NCBI RefSeq assembly: GCF_001890925.1 | Contig: NZ_MLCB01000033.1 | Location: forward strand, 1-58,685 | DNA from: Planktotalea frisia | GTDB lineage: Bacteria > Pseudomonadota > Alphaproteobacteria > Rhodobacterales > Rhodobacteraceae | Direction of reading: 5' to 3' | Length of the DNA: 58,685 nt | Shown: in pieces, positions 34,651-43,451 of the stretch | Layout of the letters: the number at the start of each line of letters is the position of its first letter | Numbering within the stretch: the first letter of the stretch is position 1 | Translations under genes and position numbers: made by a program | The notes under the pieces: generated by a model | Databases searched by the model: none | The model's input: the letters and a program-made list of their open reading frames with translations, nothing else | Told to the model about the DNA's origin: nothing

Positions 34651-34799
34651 TCATCTTCTTCGCCTTCGTATGGGCGATCTGGGTTCGCTGTCGTCGCTTC
34701 CGCGAGGCGAATATTGATCCAGTGCTGGAAGACGCAGGTGATAGCATCGCCAACACCAGTGACGGTGTGAAGAAATGGTTTGGAAGCTGGCGCAAGTGA
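34629..34799 (+). CDS. 56-residue single-pass membrane protein
   Basis: An ATG at 34629, inside the end of the DUF1523 gene, opens a 56-codon frame ending at TGA 34797. The peptide begins MAQHHILIIFFAFVWAIWVR, a clear membrane helix, then a charged region that ends in two Trp-rich segments (VKKWFGSWRK). Short, overlapping and hydrophobic, it fits the pattern of small membrane proteins in this block. It is likely translated by coupling to the DUF1523 gene. Confidence 0.55.
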   Translation: MAQHHILIIFFAFVWAIWVRCRRFREANIDPVLEDAGDSIANTSDGVKKWFGSWRK

Positions 34800-34814
34800 T
34801 GCGCGTCTAGAGCT

Positions 34815-35108
34815 ATGCCAAATGTCGTCGTCACGGCGAGACTATGGGTGAAAGACGCGCGCTTTGCAGACTTTGAAGCGTTTGAAGCGCGCGCGTTTCA
34901 AATCATGGCTCGCCACGGTGCAGAGATCGTTCTGATCGAGCAGGATCACGCACAAGTATTGCGTGACGGGCCGCACGAAACACATGTTTTGAGATTTCCA
35001 AGCCGTGAAGCCTTTGACGCCTATCGCGTCGATCCAGAGCTGTTGGAGATGTCCAATCTGCGCGCGGTGTGCATCCTGAGGACGGAAGTCAGCTTGCGTC
35101 AAGAGTGA
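34815..35108 (+). CDS. small ferredoxin-fold protein (DUF1330/ABM-like)
   Basis: A 97-residue protein whose pattern of strand-helix-strand segments (VVVTARLWVKD, ADFEAFEARAFQIMARHG, HVLRFPSREAFDAYRVDP) resembles the dimeric alpha-beta barrel proteins grouped as DUF1330 or antibiotic-biosynthesis-monooxygenase-like. These often bind small organic molecules; no catalytic residue can be assigned. It is 15 bases after the previous gene and may be the last gene of the block or an independent neighbour. It converges on soeC. Confidence 0.65.
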   Translation: MPNVVVTARLWVKDARFADFEAFEARAFQIMARHGAEIVLIEQDHAQVLRDGPHETHVLRFPSREAFDAYRVDPELLEMSNLRAVCILRTEVSLRQE

Positions 35109-35132
35109 CGCCCACCATGCTAGGTGGACGTC
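35107..35132. terminator. hairpin between convergent genes
   Basis: GACG-CCACC pairs with GGTGG-CGTC around ATGCTA, with one mismatch, between the stop at 35108 and the soeC stop at 35146. The symmetrical stem and convergent setting suggest a two-way terminator, but there is no long T run on either side. Confidence 0.4.
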
Positions 35133-35145
35133 ATAGTAGTCGCTT

Positions 35146-36018
35146 TTAGCGTTTGCCGTAGTACAAGCCCACAACGTGTTCTGCTTGTGCGAAGAACAGC
35201 CAGCGCGATGTCAGGATGCCTGCGACGTGGCACAGCACCGCAACCAGCGCGAAGAAGTGACCAAAGGGCAGTAGCAAGAAGATCAGCGGCAGGGCAAAGC
35301 CCAGAACCATCGCAATCGCGCGTAGTTTGAAGGCGTGCTTGCGACCCACCACATGGATGAATTCGCGCATCAGATAGTTGGTGCCGGTGTGCGGAGGTTC
35401 AAACGCTTTGACCTTGCCGATATGGCCAAGGCCTGTTGCCGTTTCCATGTTTGTGCCAGAGGCGGCAAAGCGTCCGTCGCCCATGATCCAATAGGCGACT
35501 TGTATGCCTGCTGAAATGATTAGGAACGGAATTGCCAGCGTGATTTGACCCGCGAGCAAAGCGCCGCCTGTGATAGAAAGCGCCATGAACAGCGGGCTTG
35601 TCAGGGGCATATTCCAGCGCGGCACTGTCTTGAGCTGCGCGTAGATCATCGACGTCGTGTAGACCGTTGCCAGCGACAAAATCGCGCCAATGCCACCGAT
35701 AAGACCCCAATGCTGCGCAAAGAACACGCGGCCAATACCGTAAATGCCCATAACAACAAGGGCCGCTACAGCACAGATACCTTCGCGCGATAGCCAGCTA
35801 GAACGCCACTGGCTGAACGCCTTGATTGCGCGCTCAGGATGGCCAAGGTGAAAGGTTGAAAAAAGAAGACCACCAACCGCCAGAAGATAGGCGATGGTGA
35901 AGAAGACAAAGGCTGTGAACCCCGTTGAGCCGGGCATGCCAAGGCCGAGAAAGGTCAGCAGACCAAAGCCAAGGCCAGAGAGCGTGGTGAAGAGAATAAT
36001 TGACGGCGCTGGATGCAT
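35146..36018 (-). CDS. soeC: sulfite dehydrogenase membrane anchor SoeC
   Basis: A 290-residue integral membrane protein with about eight helices, of the DmsC/NrfD-like anchor family. It passes electrons from the iron-sulfur subunit to the quinone pool. Alone it could anchor a DMSO reductase, but the neighbouring soeB, soeA, sulfite exporter, pta and xsc genes point to the sulfite-oxidising enzyme SoeABC. The start at 36018 overlaps the stop of soeB by one base (TAATG). It is the last gene of the leftward sulfonate block. Confidence 0.87.
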   Translation of the reverse strand: MHPAPSIILFTTLSGLGFGLLTFLGLGMPGSTGFTAFVFFTIAYLLAVGGLLFSTFHLGHPERAIKAFSQWRSSWLSREGICAVAALVVMGIYGIGRVFFAQHWGLIGGIGAILSLATVYTTSMIYAQLKTVPRWNMPLTSPLFMALSITGGALLAGQITLAIPFLIISAGIQVAYWIMGDGRFAASGTNMETATGLGHIGKVKAFEPPHTGTNYLMREFIHVVGRKHAFKLRAIAMVLGFALPLIFLLLPFGHFFALVAVLCHVAGILTSRWLFFAQAEHVVGLYYGKR

Positions 36019-36791
36019 TAGTTCGCTCCTCCGGCTGAAGTACCGGGCAATTTATCGAGCGCCTTGTCGAGCCAACCCAAGAAGCCGCCCGCGTCTTGCG
36101 CCACAGGCTCTAGGTAAGGCGCGAGGATGTCGAATTCTTCCATCGTGTCCTTGGGGCGTGGGGGCAAGTATTGGTTTACAGGTTTGGTGCCCATTTCTGG
36201 CATCAGATCGAAACCACCGCGCTCGGCAACCAGTTTGCTGACGTCAGAGTTTTCATCACCCAAGTCGCCAAAGTGACGCGCGCCTGACGGACATGTACGC
36301 ACACACGCGGGCTGGCGATCTTCTTCAGGTAGATTTTCGTTGTAAATGCGATCTACGCAGAGGGTGCATTTTTTCATCACCTTCTCAGCTGCATCCATTT
36401 CGCGCGCGCCATATGGGCAAGCCCAAGCGCACAACCCGCAACCGATGCAATCTTGCTCGTTCACCAGCACGATACCGTCTTCAACACGCTTATAGCTTGC
36501 CCCAGTCGGGCAAACGGTGACGCAGGGCGCGTCTTCGCAGTGTAGGCAGGATTTAGGGAAGTGGATCAGCTGAGCTGCGCCCTCATCGGGCTGCACTTCG
36601 TAGCTGTGGACACGGTTGAGGAACGTTCCCGATGGATCGCCTCCGTAGGGGTTTTGATCCGACAGAGGCGCACCGTAGTTTTCGGTGTTCCAGCCTTTGC
36701 AAGACACGACGCAAGCATGACAGCCCACGCATGTATCAAGGTCGATAACGAGGCCGAGTTTCTTTTGGGTGCTGGTGGGCAGTGTGGTCAT
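36018..36791 (-). CDS. soeB: sulfite dehydrogenase iron-sulfur subunit SoeB
   Basis: A 257-residue ferredoxin-like subunit with four [4Fe-4S] cluster motifs: CVGCHACVVSCK near residue 16, CLHCEDAPCVTVC, CIGCGLCAWAC and the split CTLCVDR...CVRTC. It relays electrons from the molybdenum subunit SoeA to the membrane anchor SoeC. There is no signal peptide, so the enzyme faces the cytoplasm, as established for SoeABC. GAGG lies seven bases upstream of the ATG. The gene starts 83 bases after soeA, and that gap holds repeat copy 4 in the opposite orientation. Confidence 0.92.
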   Translation of the reverse strand: MTTLPTSTQKKLGLVIDLDTCVGCHACVVSCKGWNTENYGAPLSDQNPYGGDPSGTFLNRVHSYEVQPDEGAAQLIHFPKSCLHCEDAPCVTVCPTGASYKRVEDGIVLVNEQDCIGCGLCAWACPYGAREMDAAEKVMKKCTLCVDRIYNENLPEEDRQPACVRTCPSGARHFGDLGDENSDVSKLVAERGGFDLMPEMGTKPVNQYLPPRPKDTMEEFDILAPYLEPVAQDAGGFLGWLDKALDKLPGTSAGGAN

Positions 36792-36826
36792 GATCTGGCC
36801 TCTGCTTTTGTTTGTTTAGGGCAGGA

Positions 36827-36871
36827 CTGGGGTTCTACCCCAGACCCCAGGATATTTATGAAGAGAGGAAG
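36827..36871 (+). repeat. hairpin plus GGATATTTAT-GAAGAGAGGAAG element, copy 4
   Basis: A perfect 7-base-pair stem (CTGGGGT/ACCCCAG, loop TCT) at 36827-36843 is followed by the tail GGATATTTATGAAGAGAGG at 36850. Unlike the other copies it points against its flanking genes, lying between soeA and soeB on the opposite strand. Confidence 0.65.
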
Positions 36872-36873
36872 CA

Positions 36874-39693
36874 TCATGGTTTGGTTTTCCACTTCAGCTC
36901 GCTTGGGCCTGTGCCGACTGGGGATTTGATCGGTGGCATTGCCGGCTGGCTTTCGCTTGGCGGTGTTGTCGCTTTGGCGATCTTGACGCGAAGGTCGAAC
37001 CAAGCGGCTTGGCCGGTGATCGGGTCAGAGTTCGCCCATCTGAGGCCATCACCCTTTGGGGGCATCAGCTCGTGAATAAGGTGATTGAGCAAGAAGCCTT
37101 TTGTGACCTCTGGCGCATCTTCCTCCAAGGCCCACGCGCCTTTGCGTTTGCCGATGGCGTTCCATGTCCAGACCGTGTTGGCGTTGAGCGCTGCCATTTC
37201 CATAACAGGCACAGTGATTTCTCCGTGCACGGAGCTGACCGTCGCCCAGTCTTCATCCTTCAACCCATGCTTTTGCATCAGGTTCGTCGGCAGATAGAGC
37301 GGGTTTCGGCCGTGGATCTGACGCAACCAAGCGTTCTGGCTACCCCATGAGTGATACATTGCCATTGGGCGTTGCGTCAGGGCGTGCACGGGGTATTCGT
37401 CTACATCTACAGCACTATCTTCAAACGGCTCGTACCAAATTGGTAGTGGATCCATCGTTGTTTTCACGCGCTCGCGCAAATGCTCGGGCGGCTGGCGCTC
37501 GCCATGCCCTTCGGCGGCGCGCTGGAATTTGCGCATCGGTTCAACATAAAGCTGGAACAGATAGGGTTCAGGCTTATCGATGATGCCCATCCCCACAGCC
37601 CACTCTTGATAAGCCATGTTCCAAGGCTTGTAGTAGTTTGCGCCCTCTGGAATGTGCTCCACAAAGAAGCCGCCATTCTCGATATAGGCATCAAGCTGGG
37701 CCTCATTGGCATCGCCGCGTCCGTTTTGCAGACCGTTCTCACCCATGCGCCAACCCGCGAGTGGGCCAATGCCCGGCTTGCGGATGTGGTTGGTGATGTA
37801 GTCGGCGTAATCGGCGTATTTCTGGGTTCCGTCCTCGTTTATGAAGCCTGGCAGATCAAGACGCGCACCGAGTTCGCAAAGCACAGACTGGAAACCGCGC
37901 ACATCGCGGTCAGGTTCGATCACAGGCCAACGGATTGCATCAGCCGCAGCATCCGCTTCGCAGATCGGGCGATCGAGGAGCGAGATACAATCGTGACGCT
38001 CTAGGTACGTCGTGTCCGGCAGGATCAGGTCGGCATAAGCGACCATTTCAGAAGAATACGCATCAGAGTAGATGATCCGTGGGATCACATATTCGCCGGT
38101 TTCCTCGTTCTTGTCCGTCAGCATGTCGATGACGCCGCGCGTGTTCATCGAAGAATTCCACGCCATGTTCGCCATATACATGAACAGCGTGTCGATCTTG
38201 TAGGGATCACCCGCATGCGCGTTGGAAATGACCATGTGCATCATACCATGCGCGGACATGGGGTTTTCCCATGTAAACGCCTTGTCGATGCGCGCGGCAG
38301 TGCCGTCGGGCTTTAGCGCGAGATCATCAGGGCCATGGACGAAACCAAGGTGTGGACCATCAAGCGGCTTGCCCGGTGTCACGCCATAGTGTGGCTTGGG
38401 GTGGATCGTCGCAGGCTTTGGATAAGGGGGTTTGAAACGGAAACCACCGGGGACTTCGACGGTGCCGAGCAGGATTTGCAAGACATGCAAAGAGCGACAG
38501 GTCTGGAAGCCGTTGGAGTGCGCAGAAATACCGCGCATGGAGTGGAAGCTGACGGGGCGACCTGTCATTTTGCTATGGGTCTCGCCGCGGAAATCGGTCC
38601 ACTCTTGATCCAGCTCAAAGCTTTCCTCAAACGCCACTCGCGCGATCTCGTTGGCGATACCGCGAATGCGCTCTGCGGAAATACCGCAACGCTCAGCGAC
38701 GGCTTCGGGCGCGTATTCCTCGGACATGTAACGCTCTGCCATCAGGTGGAACACAGGCTTGTGCGTGATGCCCGCATGGCGATGCGTGGCGGAAAGATCG
38801 GGGCGCACGCCCTGTTGATCGAACGGTGTGAGCTTGCCTGTGTTGCGATCAATGACCAGCTCTTTGCCGGCCTCGTCCCGCATCAACAGACCTGTCTCAG
38901 CGTCCACCAAGACAGGGGCGTTGGTGTATTGCGCGAGATACTCAAGGTCGATTTTACCTGCCTTCATCAACTCATGCACAAGCGCGAGGATGAATAGACC
39001 GTCGGTGCCGGGCGTGATGCCGACCCATTCGTCTGCAACCGCGTTATAGCCAGAGCGGATCGGGTTCACGCCGATGATCTTGGCACCGCGTTCCTTGATT
39101 TTGCCGATGCCCATCTTGATCGGGTTACTGTCGTGATCTTCGGCCACGCCAAAGAGCATGAACAGCTTGGTGTAGTCCCAATCGGGCTGGCCAAATTCCC
39201 AGAACGCACCACCCATCGTGTAGATGCCAGCAGCGGCCATGTTCACGGAACAAAAGCCACCATGTGCCGCATAGTTTGGCGTGCCAAAGTGTTGCGCCCA
39301 GAAGGATGTGAACGATTGCGATTGATCACGACCTGTGAAGAACGCCAGTTTCTCAGGGTTTTCTGCACGAATGGGCGCTAGCCAGTCCGTAGCGATTGTC
39401 AGTGCCTCTTCCCATGAAATTTCTTCGAACTCACCCGATCCACGTGGACCAACACGCTTTAGCGGTGCTTTCAAACGCGACGGCGCGTTGACCTGCATGA
39501 TGCCAGCAGACCCCTTGGCACATAAAACACCTTTGTTCACGGGATGGTCTTTGTTGCCCTCGATATAGGCGACTTTGCCCTCTTTCATGTGCACATTGAT
39601 GCCGCAACGACACGCACACATATAGCAAGTTGTTTTGCGCACCTCGTCAGAGACGTGCGGGGAGAGGTCCAGTACCGGTTGGTCTTTGGGCAT
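36874..39693 (-). CDS. soeA: sulfite dehydrogenase molybdopterin subunit SoeA
   Basis: A 939-residue molybdopterin enzyme of the DMSO reductase superfamily. The N-terminal [4Fe-4S] site is visible as C23, C26, C30 and C58 (CYMCACRC and GVLCAKG). Later parts of the family fold (FFTGRDQSQSFTSFWAQ, DLILPDTTYLERHD) are intact. There is no twin-arginine signal, so it is cytoplasmic. By synteny with xsc, pta and the exporter it should oxidise sulfite released from taurine to sulfate and feed electrons through SoeBC to quinone. Without that context it would be annotated only as a formate dehydrogenase/DMSO reductase-like protein. AAGGGAG lies upstream of the ATG. Confidence 0.9.
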   Translation of the reverse strand: MPKDQPVLDLSPHVSDEVRKTTCYMCACRCGINVHMKEGKVAYIEGNKDHPVNKGVLCAKGSAGIMQVNAPSRLKAPLKRVGPRGSGEFEEISWEEALTIATDWLAPIRAENPEKLAFFTGRDQSQSFTSFWAQHFGTPNYAAHGGFCSVNMAAAGIYTMGGAFWEFGQPDWDYTKLFMLFGVAEDHDSNPIKMGIGKIKERGAKIIGVNPIRSGYNAVADEWVGITPGTDGLFILALVHELMKAGKIDLEYLAQYTNAPVLVDAETGLLMRDEAGKELVIDRNTGKLTPFDQQGVRPDLSATHRHAGITHKPVFHLMAERYMSEEYAPEAVAERCGISAERIRGIANEIARVAFEESFELDQEWTDFRGETHSKMTGRPVSFHSMRGISAHSNGFQTCRSLHVLQILLGTVEVPGGFRFKPPYPKPATIHPKPHYGVTPGKPLDGPHLGFVHGPDDLALKPDGTAARIDKAFTWENPMSAHGMMHMVISNAHAGDPYKIDTLFMYMANMAWNSSMNTRGVIDMLTDKNEETGEYVIPRIIYSDAYSSEMVAYADLILPDTTYLERHDCISLLDRPICEADAAADAIRWPVIEPDRDVRGFQSVLCELGARLDLPGFINEDGTQKYADYADYITNHIRKPGIGPLAGWRMGENGLQNGRGDANEAQLDAYIENGGFFVEHIPEGANYYKPWNMAYQEWAVGMGIIDKPEPYLFQLYVEPMRKFQRAAEGHGERQPPEHLRERVKTTMDPLPIWYEPFEDSAVDVDEYPVHALTQRPMAMYHSWGSQNAWLRQIHGRNPLYLPTNLMQKHGLKDEDWATVSSVHGEITVPVMEMAALNANTVWTWNAIGKRKGAWALEEDAPEVTKGFLLNHLIHELMPPKGDGLRWANSDPITGQAAWFDLRVKIAKATTPPSESQPAMPPIKSPVGTGPSELKWKTKP

Positions 39694-39723
39694 GTGTTGT
39701 AATCTCCCTTGAGGCGATGAGCT

Positions 39724-40473
39724 TTAGAATGCGAGACGGATCAGACCCAATGACGCCAAGAACATCAAGAGGCTGAGACAAAATGGACGGTAATAAGGTT
39801 CCCATTTGGGGCTGAAGAACTTCGTTCCAACGAACACGCCCAGCATTGAGATGGGGGCGAAGAACACGCCGCGCCATGCGGCTTGTGCGGTCATCACATC
39901 GAAGTAGAGCAGGAACAGGAACGACCCGAATGATGCTAGGAACAGGTACACAACCAGCGTGCCACGCATCATTTTTGCCGGTTGGTTTTGTGACAGCACA
40001 TAGAGCGCGACGACCATGCCACCTACATGAGCCACGCCCGCTGCGATGCCTGCAACGATGCCCGAGATGAGCGTGCCGGGGCGGGTCGCAAGGCCCGGAA
40101 TGCGCAAGCGCGCGAGTTGTAGGGCTGCAAGGGCGAGGATGATGCACAAGGCGATGAGTGTTGAGGTGTCGGTTGGCAACGATGTGGTGAGGCTTAGACC
40201 AATTGGCCAGCCAATGAAGTTACCCACGACGAGCAGGATCGCAATGGTGCGGTTCGCATCACGCCAACCGCCACCTGCCATTTGCAGGCTCGCGGCCATT
40301 TCCAAAAACCATAGAACCGGGATGAGTGAGATGGGCGAAATGATCGTCGCAGCAGAGGCCATAACCAATGCGGACAAAGCAAAACCAGCAAACCCGCGCA
40401 CCAGACCCGCCGCAAAGCATATCACCCCGAGCAGCACGATTTGGTTCATCGTAAGATTGAGGAAAGCGCTCAT
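39724..40473 (-). CDS. TauE/SafE family sulfite or sulfonate exporter
   Basis: A 249-residue membrane protein with about eight helices of the TauE/SafE (formerly DUF81) family. It carries the repeated family pattern GLVRGFAGFALSALVMA and GIAAGVAHVGGMVV. In sulfonate-degrading bacteria such proteins are proposed to export sulfite or sulfoacetate. It stands between pta and soeA; the ATG overlaps the TGA of pta (ATGA), so expression is tied to the pathway. It would protect the cell from sulfite when SoeABC is saturated. The symbol tauZ or tauE is used for such genes, but the choice is not clear. Confidence 0.85.
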   Translation of the reverse strand: MSAFLNLTMNQIVLLGVICFAAGLVRGFAGFALSALVMASAATIISPISLIPVLWFLEMAASLQMAGGGWRDANRTIAILLVVGNFIGWPIGLSLTTSLPTDTSTLIALCIILALAALQLARLRIPGLATRPGTLISGIVAGIAAGVAHVGGMVVALYVLSQNQPAKMMRGTLVVYLFLASFGSFLFLLYFDVMTAQAAWRGVFFAPISMLGVFVGTKFFSPKWEPYYRPFCLSLLMFLASLGLIRLAF

Positions 40474-41522
40474 GCGTTTTGCGCTTGCAAAGCAGTGACC
40501 GCAATCATCGCCAGAACATCACCCGCGGTGCATCCGCGCGAGAGATCATTCGCAGGCTTCGCGAGTCCTTGCAACACAGGTCCAATCGCAATCGCACCCC
40601 CGAAACGCTGCGCGAGTTTGTAGCCGATGTTACCTGCGTCAAGGTTCGGGAAGATCAGCACATTTGCGGCCCCTTGCACTGAACCAGTAGGTGCTTTCGA
40701 AGCTGCAACAGACGGGACAAGCGCTGCATCTAATTGCAACTCACCATCAACAATCAAATCAGGGCGCGCCGCTTTCAAAGCCTGCGTCGCCTCTTGAACC
40801 TTAGTAACGCGGTCATGCTTGGCAGAGCCATGCGTGGAGAAAGACAACATGCCAAGTTTAGGCGTATCGCCGACCAACGCCGCAAAGCTGTCAGCCGCTT
40901 GCGAAGCGATGCCAGCCAGTTCAGCGGCATCAGGATCAATCACCATTCCGCAATCGGAAAAGACCATTGCCGGTCGATCAAGTGGGTGATTTTCGGGCAA
41001 AATCATGAGGAAGAAGGAGGACACCAAAGGCTCAGACTTGGCCTTGCCAATGACCTGCAAAGCCGCACGAACCGTATCAGAGGTGGTCGCGACCGCGCCA
41101 CCGATAGAACCATCGGCACGACCCGTTTCCACCAGCAAGGCAGCAAAGACCAATGGATCTAGTGTCGCTTTCTTCGCGAGCTCCAGAGACAGACCTTTAT
41201 GGGCTCGCAGCTTGACGAAGCGTTCAGCGAGCGTGTCGAAAATCGCAGAATTTTCGGGGTCATGAACTTCGACGCCGGATGCGTCACTTAATTCAAACGT
41301 AGCCAGCGTGGCCTCAACATCAGCTTGAGACCCAACAAGATGCGCTTGTCGAATAAGTCCCGCGTTCAAAGCAGTAACAGCAGCTTCGACGATACGCGGA
41401 TCACTGCCTTCAGCGAAAGCAATGGCTTTAGGGGCCGCCGCCGCCCGCGTCATTAAAGACGCAAGCGGCGGGAGCTTGTTTGCTTCATCTAGCAAAGCGG
41501 ATGGGTTCGTTTTGCTAGACAT
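40470..41522 (-). CDS. pta: phosphate acetyltransferase
   Basis: A 350-residue enzyme that converts acetyl phosphate, the product of Xsc, to acetyl-CoA. It consists of the phosphotransacetylase domain alone (short form), as usual in roseobacters. Family stretches include AFAEGSDPRIVEAA, GGAVATTSDTVRAALQ and the closing DLSRGCTAGDVLAMIAVTALQAQ. It starts five bases after the xsc stop, with the ribosome binding site inside the xsc end, and is followed by the exporter gene in ATGA overlap. It links sulfonate carbon to central metabolism. Confidence 0.95.
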   Translation of the reverse strand: MSSKTNPSALLDEANKLPPLASLMTRAAAAPKAIAFAEGSDPRIVEAAVTALNAGLIRQAHLVGSQADVEATLATFELSDASGVEVHDPENSAIFDTLAERFVKLRAHKGLSLELAKKATLDPLVFAALLVETGRADGSIGGAVATTSDTVRAALQVIGKAKSEPLVSSFFLMILPENHPLDRPAMVFSDCGMVIDPDAAELAGIASQAADSFAALVGDTPKLGMLSFSTHGSAKHDRVTKVQEATQALKAARPDLIVDGELQLDAALVPSVAASKAPTGSVQGAANVLIFPNLDAGNIGYKLAQRFGGAIAIGPVLQGLAKPANDLSRGCTAGDVLAMIAVTALQAQNA

Positions 41523-41527
41523 CAGGT

Positions 41528-43306
41528 TTATACCGCCTGCTGAACCATGTCGTCGGCGCTGATGCCAGCAACCTCAACAGGCTTCTTCATCGCGTCGCGG
41601 CGGAATGGGTCACCAAGCTCTTGGTTGATCATCGCTTCGATCAGCGTCGTGATGCCGTTCTCCATCTGATCTTTAACCGCTTGCGCCAGCGCTGCTGTCA
41701 ACTCGTCCTGCGTACGTGCAACGACGCCTTTCAGGCCACATGCGTTCGCGATACCTGCGTAGGATACTTGCTCGTCCAGCTCTGTGCCAACGAAGTTGTC
41801 GTCGAACCAGAGTGTGGAGTTACGCTTTTCCGCGCCCCACTGGTAGTTACGGAACACAACCTGTGTCATCGCAGGCCAATCGCCACGGCCAATCGCCGTC
41901 AGCTCGTTCATCGCGATGCCGAATGCGCCGTCGCCAGCAAAGCCGACAACCGGAACATCAGGGCAGCCGATCTTCGCGCCAGCAACCGCAGGCAGACCAT
42001 AGCCACATGGACCAAACAGACCCGGTGCGAGGTACTTACGGCCCGCATCGAAGTCAGGGTAGGCGTTACCGATTGCGCAGTTGTTGCCGATGTCGGACGA
42101 AATGATCGCCTCACGCGGCAACGCCGCTTGAATGGCGCGCCATGCCATACGTGGGGACATCCAGTCAGGCTTGGCCGCACGCGCACGCACGTTCCAGTCT
42201 GTACCCGGATCATCCTGCTCTTCTGTCATGGAGGTCAGCTCTTGCGCCCAAGCAGATTTCGTTGTCGCGATATGCGCTTCACGCTCTTTGCGACCTGCAT
42301 CGCCAGCATCGTCTGCCAACTGTGCAGTGATACCTTCGGCGACTTTCGCCGCGTCGCCAACGATACCGACAGTGACTTTCTTGGTCAGGCCGATACGATC
42401 AGGGTTGATATCAACCTGAATGATCTTCGCGTCTGCTGGCCAGTACTCGATGCCGTAACCTGGCAATGTGGAGAATGGGTTCAAACGTGTGCCAAGGCAC
42501 AGAACAACGTCCGCGTCTTTGATCAACTGCATGCCTGCTTTGGAACCGTTATAGCCAAGTGGGCCTGCGAACAGCGGGTGGTTGCCCGGGAACGCGTCGT
42601 TGTGCTGGTAACCAACACAGACTGGTGCGCTTAGACGTTCTGCAAGAACTTTAGACGCTTCGATGCCGCCTTTGGACAAAACAACACCAGCGCCGTTCAA
42701 GATAACGGGGTTCTTCGCAGAGGACAAAAGTGCCGCTGCTTCTGCAACGGAGTTCGTACCACCGGAGGATGCTTCGAACTCGATCGGGTCTGCGATTTCT
42801 ACGTCGATGACTTGTGTCCAGAAATCGCGTGGGATGTTGATCTGTGCAGGGCCGGACAAACGCTTGGCTTGGGAAATCACACGTGTCAGAACTTCGACGA
42901 CGCGGGATGCGTCGCGGACTTCTTCTTGGTAGGAGACCATGTCTTCGAACAGTTTCATCTGCTCAACTTCTTGGAAACCGCCTTGACCGATTGTCTTGTT
43001 CGCAGCCTGTGGTGTTACGAGCAACAATGGTGTGTGGTTCCAGTAAGCCGTCTTAACAGCTGTGACGAAGTTGGTGATGCCCGGACCGTTTTGCGCGATC
43101 ATCATGCTCATCTTGCCAGTTGCGCGGGTGTAGCCGTCCGCCATCATGCCGGCAGAACCTTCATGGGCGCAGTCCCAAAACTTGATGCCCGCTTTTGGGA
43201 AAATGTCAGAGATTGGCATCATCGCAGAACCGATAATACCGAATGCGTGTTCGATACCGTGACGTTGTAGAACCTTAACAAATGCTTCTTCGGTGGTCAT
43301 CTTCAT
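41528..43306 (-). CDS. xsc: sulfoacetaldehyde acetyltransferase
   Basis: A 592-residue thiamine-diphosphate enzyme that turns sulfoacetaldehyde and phosphate into acetyl phosphate and sulfite, the desulfonating step of taurine breakdown. The N-terminal domain has HGIEHAFGIIGSAMMPISDI; the cofactor-binding part has GDGAFGIAMNELTAIGR and the typical Xsc stretch FRNYQWGAEKRNSTLWFDDN. Its length is that of characterised Xsc proteins. GAGGAG lies seven bases before the ATG. Paired TauR-like repeats stand at 43401-43433, 95 bases upstream. It is the first structural gene of the leftward block. Confidence 0.96.
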   Translation of the reverse strand: MKMTTEEAFVKVLQRHGIEHAFGIIGSAMMPISDIFPKAGIKFWDCAHEGSAGMMADGYTRATGKMSMMIAQNGPGITNFVTAVKTAYWNHTPLLLVTPQAANKTIGQGGFQEVEQMKLFEDMVSYQEEVRDASRVVEVLTRVISQAKRLSGPAQINIPRDFWTQVIDVEIADPIEFEASSGGTNSVAEAAALLSSAKNPVILNGAGVVLSKGGIEASKVLAERLSAPVCVGYQHNDAFPGNHPLFAGPLGYNGSKAGMQLIKDADVVLCLGTRLNPFSTLPGYGIEYWPADAKIIQVDINPDRIGLTKKVTVGIVGDAAKVAEGITAQLADDAGDAGRKEREAHIATTKSAWAQELTSMTEEQDDPGTDWNVRARAAKPDWMSPRMAWRAIQAALPREAIISSDIGNNCAIGNAYPDFDAGRKYLAPGLFGPCGYGLPAVAGAKIGCPDVPVVGFAGDGAFGIAMNELTAIGRGDWPAMTQVVFRNYQWGAEKRNSTLWFDDNFVGTELDEQVSYAGIANACGLKGVVARTQDELTAALAQAVKDQMENGITTLIEAMINQELGDPFRRDAMKKPVEVAGISADDMVQQAV

Positions 43307-43400
43307 GGATGCGCTCCTCGGTTGAGTTTTGAGTAAAAAATTGGACCTGCAATAGAGGCAGGTGACTTATGCACTTCATATGGATCCAGAGAGATTCCGG

Positions 43401-43433
43401 TTAGCGCCAGTTGATAGCGCGAAATATGTCCAG
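43401..43433 (-). promoter_or_regulatory. TauR-like direct repeats ahead of xsc
   Basis: On the minus strand, CTGGACATAT (43433-43424) and CTGGCGCTAA (43410-43401) form a direct repeat 23 bases apart. Both resemble the CTGGACYTAA consensus that I recall for TauR of Rhodobacter capsulatus. They lie upstream of xsc, as expected for an activator site. Confidence 0.6.
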
Positions 43434-43451
43434 TCGCAATATTATTGAGAC

